DNA from: Nitratireductor aquimarinus
GTDB lineage: Bacteria; Pseudomonadota; Alphaproteobacteria; Rhizobiales; Rhizobiaceae
Direction: 5' to 3'
Assembly (NCBI RefSeq): GCF_017255295.1
Contig: NZ_JAFKDE010000004.1
Span: 1-64,000 of the forward strand
Length of the DNA stretch: 64,000 nucleotides
Part shown: in pieces, positions 54,814 through 62,263 of the stretch
Position numbering within the stretch: position 1 is the stretch's first letter
Layout: every line of letters starts with the position of its first letter
Made by a program: the position numbers and the translations under genes
Notes under the pieces: generated by a model
Seen by the model: the letters and a program-made list of their open reading frames with translations, nothing else
Told to the model about the DNA's origin: nothing
Database searches by the model: none

Positions 54814-55776
54814 TCAGGCGGCGTATTTGGTCACCGCGCCGGGCAGCTTGCTCCACTCCGCATACCATTCGCGGAACAGGCGATACTGCGCCTCGGCATA
54901 GCCGCGCTGGCTGTCGGAGAGCTCGTCCGTCTCGTTGAAATGCAGGGTGTATTCCTTGTCGCCGTTCAGCACCATCATGTGCTTGTAGTAGAGGACGAGA
55001 TCCGGCCCTTCGTCGAAGGAAGAGAGAACGGCCAGCGCCGCATCCAGCTCGGCGGCCCGCTGGCGCGCATCGGCGTCACCGGCAGCGGCAGCCTGGCTGA
55101 GCGCAACCAGATGCAGCACTTCCTTCGGCAGCACATTGCCGATGCCGGTGATCGCGCCGCTGGCGCCGCAATTGACGAAACCATGAACGACAGTCGTGTC
55201 GACGCCGATCATGAGCTTGATCGTCTCGTCACCGCTGGTGATGTTCTCGGCCGCGTAACGCAGATCGGCAGCGCCGCCGAATTCCTTGAAGCCAACCAGA
55301 TTGGGATGCTCGGCGCGCAGCGCGAAGAACAGGTCGGCACGGGTGGCGAAGCCATAATACGGGCTGTTGTAGATGACCGCCGGCAGGTCGGGCGCAGCCG
55401 CGAGAATGGCCTTGAAGTGGTTGCGCTGTGCTGCGGGCGAATTGCCGCGCGACAGGACACGCGGGATGACCATCAGACCATGAGCACCCACCTTGGCCGC
55501 ATGCGCCGCATGCTCCACTGCCTTGGCGGTGTTGACCGCACCGGTGCCGACAATCACGGGAACGCCAGCCTCGACCAGACGCGCCACGCCCTCCATGCGC
55601 TCCTCATCCGTCAGAAGCGGCCAGTCACCCATGGACCCGCAATAGACAACGCCGCGCATGCCTGCCGCGATCAGCTCTTTTCCCTTGCGCACCAGCGCGT
55701 CGAAATCCGGCGTCCGGTCGTCCTTGCACGGGGTCATCAGCGCGGGAATGCAGCCCGTGAAAATATCGTTGCTCAT
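54814..55776 (-). CDS. DapA-family pyrroline-4-hydroxy-2-carboxylate deaminase (320 aa)
   Basis: It converts pyrroline-4-hydroxy-2-carboxylate to 2-oxoglutarate semialdehyde with release of ammonia. The DHDPS-type barrel shows GCIPALMTPCKDDRTPDFDAL at the start, the GSMGDWPLLTDEER substrate loop, the catalytic tyrosine in YNSPYYG (about Y140) and the Schiff-base lysine K164 in VGFKEFGG. The ATG at 55776 (MSNDIFTG) is chosen over 55797. Its place beside the GntR gene and within this locus supports the function; by sequence alone another DapA-family aldolase would be possible. Confidence 0.87.
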   Translation of the reverse strand: MSNDIFTGCIPALMTPCKDDRTPDFDALVRKGKELIAAGMRGVVYCGSMGDWPLLTDEERMEGVARLVEAGVPVIVGTGAVNTAKAVEHAAHAAKVGAHGLMVIPRVLSRGNSPAAQRNHFKAILAAAPDLPAVIYNSPYYGFATRADLFFALRAEHPNLVGFKEFGGAADLRYAAENITSGDETIKLMIGVDTTVVHGFVNCGASGAITGIGNVLPKEVLHLVALSQAAAAGDADARQRAAELDAALAVLSSFDEGPDLVLYYKHMMVLNGDKEYTLHFNETDELSDSQRGYAEAQYRLFREWYAEWSKLPGAVTKYAA

Positions 55777-55875
55777 GCTCGTCTCCTTCGAATGCATGGT
55801 TTCGCGCGGCGCACGACATCCGTCCGCACCTGATTCCAGATTGGATCAAGAAGAAAATATCACTTGTATTTTTTT

Positions 55876-55883
55876 TGTCGACA
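55876..55883. promoter_or_regulatory. Candidate GntR operator upstream of the deaminase gene
   Basis: TGTCGACA preceded by TTTTTT and followed by CAAAT lies 100 bases upstream of the deaminase start. It is the same extended sequence as at 51872 on the opposite strand. Confidence 0.6.
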
Positions 55884-55952
55884 CAAATTTTAGGCAATGT
55901 GTTTCCCCCGCCCCAGACATTGAGGCGCAGGGAAAACAGACATGCATTTGAC

Positions 55953-55991
55953 AGGCCAGCGTCCCGGACAAAGGACGCCGACATTGGCCTA
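55953..55991 (-). terminator. Possible stem-loop at the 3' end of the gntR gene
   Basis: AGGCCAGCGTCC and GGACGCCGACATTGGCCT form an interrupted hairpin overlapping the gntR stop. The following T run on the minus strand is poor, so termination is uncertain. Confidence 0.3.
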
Positions 55992-56693
55992 AAGCGCGAT
56001 TTGCTGACGATGATCCCGGGCGATCATGTTGCGGATCTGCGCAACGATCTGATCGGCATGCTCGCTTGCCAGCTTGTCGGCCGTTTCCACGTCGCGGGCT
56101 TCGATTGCGGCGATCATGTCCTCGTGTTCGATGACATAGCGCTGCGGCAGCCGGTCGTTGAAAGACGAGTAATAGAGCCGCAGAAGTCGCCGTCCCTCGT
56201 CAAGCAGGCGCAGGAACAGGCTCTCATAATAAGGGTTGCGCGCGGCTGCAGCGATGGCTGCGTGAAATTCACGATTGGTGGCGATCATCGCCAGCGCATC
56301 CTGATCTTCCACCGCCTTGGCGAACTCCGCCTGGCGGGCGCGGATCGTGACCAGGTCTTCGGGCTGGTAGTGCAGCGCCGCCAGCCGCGTGGTCACGCGA
56401 TACATCAGCGTGATGGCGTCAAAGAATGTGTGCAGGTTGAGAAAGTCGATATTGGCGACGACAGTTGAGCGGTTCGGAAGCGTGGTCACCAGCCCGTCAC
56501 CGGCCAGACGCACGAGGGCCTCGCGGATCGGCGTGCGCGACATCGACAGGCGCTTGGCCAGTTGGATCTCGTCGATGGGGCTTCCCGGAGCCAGCGCGAG
56601 ATCCAGAATTTCGTCCCGCAATACGTCGTAGACAAACTGTACGCCGGAACCGCGCTTGCGTTCAGTAGTTTTGCGCGTGGCGCTATCAGACAT
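55989..56693 (-). CDS. GntR-family transcriptional regulator, FadR/FCD type (234 aa)
   Basis: It is the probable local regulator of hydroxyproline use. The N-terminal winged helix is clear (YDVLRDEILDLALAPGSPIDEIQLAKRLSMSRTPIREALVRLAGDGLVTTLPNRSTVVANI). The FCD effector domain has the usual metal/ligand residues, with NREFHAAIAAAARNPYYESLFLRLLDEGRR and IEHEDMIAAIEARDVETADKLASEHADQI supplying histidines. The start at 56693 follows a GAGGAGCGAAA site. Its own promoter contains TGTGCACA, and TGTNNACA sites precede the transport and catabolic units, consistent with autoregulation and control of the locus. Confidence 0.9.
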   Translation of the reverse strand: MSDSATRKTTERKRGSGVQFVYDVLRDEILDLALAPGSPIDEIQLAKRLSMSRTPIREALVRLAGDGLVTTLPNRSTVVANIDFLNLHTFFDAITLMYRVTTRLAALHYQPEDLVTIRARQAEFAKAVEDQDALAMIATNREFHAAIAAAARNPYYESLFLRLLDEGRRLLRLYYSSFNDRLPQRYVIEHEDMIAAIEARDVETADKLASEHADQIVAQIRNMIARDHRQQIAL

Positions 56694-56704
56694 TTTCGCT
56701 CCTC

Positions 56705-56712
56705 GTGTGCAC
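56705..56712. promoter_or_regulatory. Candidate autoregulatory operator of the gntR gene
   Basis: TGTGCACA (in CTTGTGCACACG on the minus strand) starts 12 bases upstream of the gntR ATG, overlapping the region expected for the ribosome site and promoter. It fits the locus pattern TGTNNACA. Confidence 0.5.
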
Positions 56713-56857
56713 AAGAAAAATACTGTTAGATGGCAGATGGATTAATCGTCAAGTTCAGTTGAGGCCATAAAGTCAGTTTGTGGCTGGCAACACATGCCGC
56801 CTGCGATCCGTGACAGTAAATCCGCAGATCCGGGAAAGATCGGCTGGCGGGCGCGTT

Positions 56858-57775
56858 TCAAAGCGGCAGCTCCTCAAACACGGAAACGATGGCGTCGCGC
56901 ACAACGAGCACCGCCGGATCGCGCAGCACGTCTGGCCGCCATCCCAGTTCAATGCCATAGGCCGGAAGTTCCAGCGGGCAGGACAGGACTTCCAGACCAG
57001 CCAGGTCGGCCACGGCCCGCGCCGCGTGGGTCGGCATCGTCGCGATTGCGTTTTCTCCGCTGAGAAGAAACGGCACGGCGGCAAAATGCGTCGTCGAGAC
57101 CTCCACGCGTCGCCGCAGCCCAAGGGCGAACAATGCATCATCGACGATCCCGACATAGCCGCCCGACGAAATCAGCAAATGGTCGCGCTGCAGAAAGGCC
57201 TCCAGATCCAGTTCTCCCGCCCCGCCGCCGGGGCGTTTTTGGGCAACACAGGAATATCCACCGGTCATGACCGTCTGGCGTCCAATGGAACGCGATGTAA
57301 ACCCGCCCGCCGCCAGCACAAGATCCACCGTCCGGCCGGCGAGCATATCCGTCGCCTGATAGCTGTTTGTCTGCCGCAGCAGCAGGCGAAGCCCCGGCGC
57401 ATCGACCCGCAGTCTGTCTGCCAGCGCTCGGCCAATGGCGATCTCCAGATCATCCGAGAGGCCAATGGATATGGTGCGGTCGCTGAAGGACCGGCTGCCT
57501 TCGTCCGTGGCGAGCAGGGTCTTTCGACACAGGTTCAGCGCCTCGCGCACCGTTGCGCTCAGTTCATGCGCCCGCGCGGTGGGCACCATGCCCCCGCCCC
57601 CGCGCTCAAACAGCCGGTCCTGATAGACCGTTCGCAAACGGGAAACCGCGGCACTCACGGCAGACTGGGTGAGTCCGAGCCGTAGAGCCGCCCTGCTCGC
57701 GCTGCCTTCCTCGTAGATCGCCTCGAAAACCTTCAGCAGGTTCAGGTCCACATCCAGAATATGAATTTCATTCAT
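56858..57775 (-). CDS. LysR-family transcriptional regulator (305 aa)
   Basis: The N-terminal HTH (LDVDLNLLKVFEAIYEEGSASRAALRLGLTQSAVSAAVSRLRTVYQDRLFERGGGGMVPTARA) and the periplasmic-binding-like effector domain are typical of LysR. It is transcribed divergently from the nitrilase gene with an 83-base interval that contains GTTCC and GGAAC half-sites separated by about 27 bases, a plausible operator. By the usual LysR arrangement it probably controls the nitrilase gene. Confidence 0.9.
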   Translation of the reverse strand: MNEIHILDVDLNLLKVFEAIYEEGSASRAALRLGLTQSAVSAAVSRLRTVYQDRLFERGGGGMVPTARAHELSATVREALNLCRKTLLATDEGSRSFSDRTISIGLSDDLEIAIGRALADRLRVDAPGLRLLLRQTNSYQATDMLAGRTVDLVLAAGGFTSRSIGRQTVMTGGYSCVAQKRPGGGAGELDLEAFLQRDHLLISSGGYVGIVDDALFALGLRRRVEVSTTHFAAVPFLLSGENAIATMPTHAARAVADLAGLEVLSCPLELPAYGIELGWRPDVLRDPAVLVVRDAIVSVFEELPL

Positions 57776-57858
57776 GATGGTTAGTTCCGACTCGATCTTG
57801 ATTTATATTACGTCAGGAACCTAGGGTCAGGCCCCATTAATATGGAGGCTCGCCGCTC

Positions 57859-58782
57859 ATGACCAAATCCATCATTTCCGCGTTGCAGATCGGCTCATCA
57901 CCAGCCGGAAAGGCTGAGACGCTGTCAGCGATCCTGAGCCATGAACAGGAGATCCGCAGCACCGGCGCAAACCTTGTCGTCATGCCGGAAGCCGTGCTTG
58001 GCGGATATCCAAAGGGAGAGACATTCGGCACCCGGCTTGGCTACCGGCTTCCGCAGGGGCGCGAGGCCTTTGCCGCCTATTACGAAAATGCCATCGAGCT
58101 GCCCGGCCCGGAGACGGAAGAACTGGCCGGCCTCTCAGCCCGCACCGGGGCAAATCTGGTTGTCGGCGTCATCGAGCGTGGCGGCAACACGCTTTACTGC
58201 ACGGCCCTGTTCTTCACCCCCGAAGAAGGGCTGGTCGCAAAACACCGCAAGCTGATGCCGACCGGAACCGAAAGACTGATCTGGGGTCAGGGTGACGGGT
58301 CCACCATGCCGGTCATCGACACTGGCGCAGGACGCATCGGCGCGGCGATCTGCTGGGAAAACCACATGCCGCTTCTGCGGACAGCCCTTTACGCCAAGGG
58401 GATCGAGATCTGGTGCGCGCCGACCGTGGACGAACGCGATGTCTGGCAGGCTTCAATGCGCCACATCGCCCATGAAGGGCGTTGCTTCCTTGTCAGCGCC
58501 TGCCAGTATCAGCCATCCCCGAAAGAGCTGGGCGTAACCGTCGAAGACTGGGACGATGCGCGCCCGTTGATCAATGGCGGAAGCGTGATCGTCGGCCCTC
58601 TGGGCGATGTTCTGGCTGGCCCGCTCACGGGGCGCGAGGGGCTGGTAACGGCCGAAATCGACCGCGCCGAGCTTGACCGCGCACGCTACGATTTCGACGT
58701 GGTCGGCCATTACGCAAGACCGGATGTCTTCAGCCTCAACGTGGATGAACGGCCAAAGGCGACGGTGCGGTTTACCGGTTGA
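57859..58782 (+). CDS. Nitrilase-family C-N hydrolase (307 aa)
   Basis: It is predicted to hydrolyse a nitrile to the carboxylic acid and ammonia. The catalytic triad is complete: E44 in [12 protein letters not shown]131 in [13 protein letters not shown] and C165 in [10 protein letters not shown]. The CWEN motif and the length fit true nitrilases rather than amidases. The ATG at 57859 follows a weak GGAGG-like stretch (ATGGAGGCTC). The substrate cannot be told from sequence. The adjacent divergent LysR gene is its likely regulator. Confidence 0.9.
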   Translation: MTKSIISALQIGSSPAGKAETLSAILSHEQEIRSTGANLVVMPEAVLGGYPKGETFGTRLGYRLPQGREAFAAYYENAIELPGPETEELAGLSARTGANLVVGVIERGGNTLYCTALFFTPEEGLVAKHRKLMPTGTERLIWGQGDGSTMPVIDTGAGRIGAAICWENHMPLLRTALYAKGIEIWCAPTVDERDVWQASMRHIAHEGRCFLVSACQYQPSPKELGVTVEDWDDARPLINGGSVIVGPLGDVLAGPLTGREGLVTAEIDRAELDRARYDFDVVGHYARPDVFSLNVDERPKATVRFTG

Positions 58783-58855
58783 CCTGATGGGTCGAAAGAG
58801 CCGACACCCGCAACCGCTGCCGGCTCATACACCAGCGCCGGGACGAGAGGAGCAG

Positions 58856-59035
58856 ATGGCCAGTTTCGAATTCTACGGCGTGATCGTGGCTGCCGCTCTC
58901 CTCGCCACGCTGGTGGGGATCGGGTTTCATTCAATCATTGCGGAGCCATCCGAAGACCGAAGCTCCAGAGCACTCGCCGCCGCGATAGCCGTCGGCGTGG
59001 TGGTTCTGGGATCGATTGCGCTCGTGTTCGTGTAG
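58856..59035 (+). CDS. Small membrane protein (59 aa)
   Basis: An ATG with GAGAGGAG upstream opens a 59-residue protein with two hydrophobic helices (FYGVIVAAALLATLVGIGFHSII and ALAAAIAVGVVVLGSIALVFV) joined by a short acidic loop (AEPSEDRSSR). I do not recognise it. It lies 73 bases after the nitrilase and could be co-transcribed. Confidence 0.6.
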   Translation: MASFEFYGVIVAAALLATLVGIGFHSIIAEPSEDRSSRALAAAIAVGVVVLGSIALVFV

Positions 59036-59075
59036 AAGTGGCGTCGCCGGCCACGCGCGGCGAACGCCTGCCTCA

Positions 59076-60770
59076 TCAAAATGCCTTGCCCATCCGGAAG
59101 AATAGCCGCGCGCCCGGATCTTCCTGCTCCTCCGGCCTGGTCCAGGGCAGTGCTGCGCCCACTTCAAACAACAGGCTCTCATTCAGCACGCCGCCCATGG
59201 TGAGACCATAAGAGCCCAGTCCCTGCTGCACGAGCACATCGCCCGTCCCGTGGTTCCACGCCGAAGCGTAATCGGCAAAAGCCGTGAAGGACAGGAACGG
59301 CAGCGCCGAGAGCCCCGTATCCACCCGGTGGCCAAGCTCCACCGCCGCCGCAGCCACACTGTCGCCCATCAGGGCGCCTGCATCGAAGGCACGCCCATAG
59401 GCCTGCCCGCCCAGCGCGAATTGAACGGAGGCCGGCAATGCCGTTGGTGAATACTGGCCGGCAGCGCGAACACGAAAGCTGAAATGCTCACCCAGCGGGC
59501 GGGAATAATCCATCGAGCCGCGCAGATAGTGATAACTCCCCGGCACATCGCCAAGATCGAGATCGGAAACCACACCGAAATTGATCCCGGCCTCGGCGGA
59601 GAGCGAACCTTCACCCAGAACGCGGTCATAGGTCAGGGAAAACCCTGCCCGGCGCACACGGCTGCGCGAGACCGGCATCCCCATCACATCCACATGATCG
59701 TTGTGAATGACGACCTCGGCCCGCCCGACAAGGCTCTGCTGCAGGCTTCGCAGGAATGGGAAAGAAAGATAGCCCGTGCCGATCACCGATGCGATGCGGA
59801 TATCCTGCGCACTGAGATCACCGCCCGGTTTCTGACCGATATAGGCAAGGCTGTAGCCTGCCTTCAGGCCATCATGGCCTATCGGCATGTCCTGTGCGAG
59901 CTGAAGAAAGACCATTTCCTGCGGATTGTCGGGAATGGTGAGCCCCAGAAGACTCGTCGTTTCAAAACGACCGAACAGATCGTTGAACTCTGCACTGGCG
60001 AGCAGTTCCAGCGGCCCGACACTGCTCGACCCATAATTATCAAGAGAAATGACACCGGAGCGTGGCGAAAAGCCGACCTTGAGCTTCAGGAGACCACCGG
60101 CGCTCGGTGTTTCAGGGCGTACGAACGTGCCCTCGATCTCCAGCCCGCCCAGATCACTCATCAGAAGGAGAACCCGCTCCGCCTCTTTCACGCGGATCGG
60201 CTGCATGGCGAGAATACGATCGATATAAGGCGCCAGACGCTGCTCGATCCCGGGCAGATCGCTCGTGATCTCCACGCGCTGCACATAACCTTCATAGACC
60301 TGCAGGCGTACGCGCCCGGAGGCGAAATCCTGCACCGGTACGACGGTCATGGAGTAATAGCCGGCGGCGAGATAGGCCGCATCCACCGCATCGGCAATCC
60401 GGTAAAGCTCGGCCATGGAGATGGTCTTGCCAAGCTGGTCCTGCCAGATTGGAGCCAGCGCTTCCAGCGGCAGGCTGCGCGCGCCATCAACACTGACCGA
60501 GCGAAGTTGAATGCGCACGCCTTCCGCATCGGCATCGGAAACGCGTTTGCGCTGATCTTCAACCCTGATGTCCACCGTGCCCAGCGCCTGAGGCGGGGTG
60601 AAACGCTGCAGAATGACCGTTTGGCCGGCAACCGTGCGTTCAACCGGCGTTGACTGGGCGAAAGCCGTCTGCGGCATCAGCACCGCAGACAGGAGTAAAG
60701 CCGCAAGAAATGCGTGACGGCTCCTGCCACGCACTGAAGACATCGCCTGCATTTCGTTCAACGCTTCCAA
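59076..60770 (-). CDS. ShlB/FhaC-type two-partner-secretion outer-membrane transporter, TpsB (557-564 aa)
   Basis: It is a predicted outer-membrane pore for a TpsA exoprotein. The signal peptide is SSVRGRSRHAFLAALLLSAVLMPQTAFAQ. POTRA domains occupy about residues 60-220 (VRIQLRSVSVDGARSLPLEALAPIWQDQLGKTISMAELYRIADAVDAAYLAAGYYSMTVVPVQDFASGRVRLQVYEGYV). The rest is a beta-barrel with alternating polar/hydrophobic strands, VRRAGFSLTYDRVLGEGSLS, and a C-terminal aromatic (FFRMGKAF). No TpsA gene is in the window. It begins immediately after the serine hydrolase stop. Confidence 0.88.
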   Translation of the reverse strand: MEALNEMQAMSSVRGRSRHAFLAALLLSAVLMPQTAFAQSTPVERTVAGQTVILQRFTPPQALGTVDIRVEDQRKRVSDADAEGVRIQLRSVSVDGARSLPLEALAPIWQDQLGKTISMAELYRIADAVDAAYLAAGYYSMTVVPVQDFASGRVRLQVYEGYVQRVEITSDLPGIEQRLAPYIDRILAMQPIRVKEAERVLLLMSDLGGLEIEGTFVRPETPSAGGLLKLKVGFSPRSGVISLDNYGSSSVGPLELLASAEFNDLFGRFETTSLLGLTIPDNPQEMVFLQLAQDMPIGHDGLKAGYSLAYIGQKPGGDLSAQDIRIASVIGTGYLSFPFLRSLQQSLVGRAEVVIHNDHVDVMGMPVSRSRVRRAGFSLTYDRVLGEGSLSAEAGINFGVVSDLDLGDVPGSYHYLRGSMDYSRPLGEHFSFRVRAAGQYSPTALPASVQFALGGQAYGRAFDAGALMGDSVAAAAVELGHRVDTGLSALPFLSFTAFADYASAWNHGTGDVLVQQGLGSYGLTMGGVLNESLLFEVGAALPWTRPEEQEDPGARLFFRMGKAF

Positions 60771-62039
60771 TTATTCGGCGGGGGTCATGGAGAAGGGATG
60801 TCCCAGCGCCACCGAGACCGCATCAAAAATACGGGAGGCAGGCGACGAGCAGCTCACATCGGTCGGGTTGTCCGGCAGCACATCTTCATCCGCGCAATCG
60901 CCCGAGCGGATGTCGCTGTTGCCCTGAACGACGACCGTGATGTCATGCGCCGTATTATAGAAGAGCGTCGTGTTGTAGCCCGGAAGCTCACCGGTATGGC
61001 CAACCCAGCCGCCCGTGCAGCCCATGCCGATGCCGTAGCCCATGGGTTCGGGGAACGAGCGCAGACGAACCTCCTGCGCCTCTTCTCCCAAAAGCCCCTG
61101 CCCCGTGCCCAGGGCACGCCCATAAGTGAGGAGATCGTCGAGGTTCGAGATCATTTCACCAGCGGTCCAGCCCCAGGACGGGTTCCAGTGCGTCGCGTTG
61201 GAAGGGTTCTCCGGCGTCGCCGCATTGCCCTGCAGGGTAAAGCCCTGCGGGAAGGGTTCAGGGATCTCCGTGCTGTCGCCCGGCCAGACCGTATTCTTCA
61301 GACCCAGCTTGTCGAACACCATGGTCTTCAGGGCTTCGGCGATGGGCATCCCGGTCACCTGTTCGATGACCATCCCCAGAAGAACCGTGTTGGTGTTGGA
61401 GTAGTCGAAGGCCTCGCCCGGCTCGAACACCGGCGAATCGGGAATGGCGAAAGCCAGAAGCTGCTCGGGCTTGTAGACCACCTGCGGATGCTCAAGGAAA
61501 ACCTCCAGAAAAGGCTCGGCCCGCGTGTAGCTGGAAACGCCACTGGTCATGTTGGCCAGATGACGAAGCGTGATCTTGTCGCCATTCGGAACGCCCGGCA
61601 CATAGGTCTCGATCCTGTCGTCGAGGGAGAGCTTTCCCGCTTCCACGAGCTGCATCAACAGCGTGCCGGTGAAGGTCTTGGTGATCGAACCGATGCGGGT
61701 GTGCATGCCCACTTCCATCGGAGCACCGGTTGCGGGATCGGCCACGCCCCATGCCCCGCTCCAGTGCCCCTCAGGCGTGCGCACGCCAACGATGAAGCCC
61801 GGCGCTGCGGCTTTGCCCAGCGCATCGCGAACCGCCGCATCGAGCTTTTGCGCAAGTGCGTCCGGCAGCGGCGTCTGCGTCATTGCGGCGGTAGGCGCTG
61901 CAGCGATGACGGCAGCCGGATCGGCGACACAGGCCTGCGCCGCCGCGGCCCCGGCGGAAGCGCACAGCGCTGCACCTGCCGTTGCCGCGAGCAGCGTTGC
62001 ACGCCCCGTGATCTTTTTGGAGATGCCGGATTTCGTCAT
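60771..62039 (-). CDS. Exported serine hydrolase, beta-lactamase/DD-carboxypeptidase fold (422 aa)
   Basis: A signal peptide (TKSGISKKITGRATLLAATAGAALCASAGAAAAQA) precedes a class C-like serine hydrolase domain. The motifs are SxxK with S118 and K121 in RIGSITKTF, Y-S-N at 213-215 in FDYSNTNTVL, and HTG in GWVGHTGELPG. The HTG in place of KTG is typical of D-Ala-D-Ala carboxypeptidase/esterase-like members rather than true beta-lactamases. Cysteine pairs near the C-terminus (CTGGW, DCADED, VSCSSP) may form disulfides. It is the first gene of a pair with the TpsB transporter. Confidence 0.88.
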   Translation of the reverse strand: MTKSGISKKITGRATLLAATAGAALCASAGAAAAQACVADPAAVIAAAPTAAMTQTPLPDALAQKLDAAVRDALGKAAAPGFIVGVRTPEGHWSGAWGVADPATGAPMEVGMHTRIGSITKTFTGTLLMQLVEAGKLSLDDRIETYVPGVPNGDKITLRHLANMTSGVSSYTRAEPFLEVFLEHPQVVYKPEQLLAFAIPDSPVFEPGEAFDYSNTNTVLLGMVIEQVTGMPIAEALKTMVFDKLGLKNTVWPGDSTEIPEPFPQGFTLQGNAATPENPSNATHWNPSWGWTAGEMISNLDDLLTYGRALGTGQGLLGEEAQEVRLRSFPEPMGYGIGMGCTGGWVGHTGELPGYNTTLFYNTAHDITVVVQGNSDIRSGDCADEDVLPDNPTDVSCSSPASRIFDAVSVALGHPFSMTPAE

Positions 62040-62263
62040 GTTGCTCTGCCCCTTGATGTGCGAAACGGCCCCGTCCGTCTTGCCAGAGGGGCTCGGCTCC
62101 ACCAGTCTGAATCGGGTTTCGGTATGACGCGGGCTCGCCGGCAAACAAAGTGATGAAACGGTTCAATTTTGGTATAAAACCATCCCCGGACACGTGAAAT
62201 CGGCGATGCGCGGATTCGCTTCTGAAGGGCGAGCATGACCAGCGCCAGAAGACAGGCAACTTA

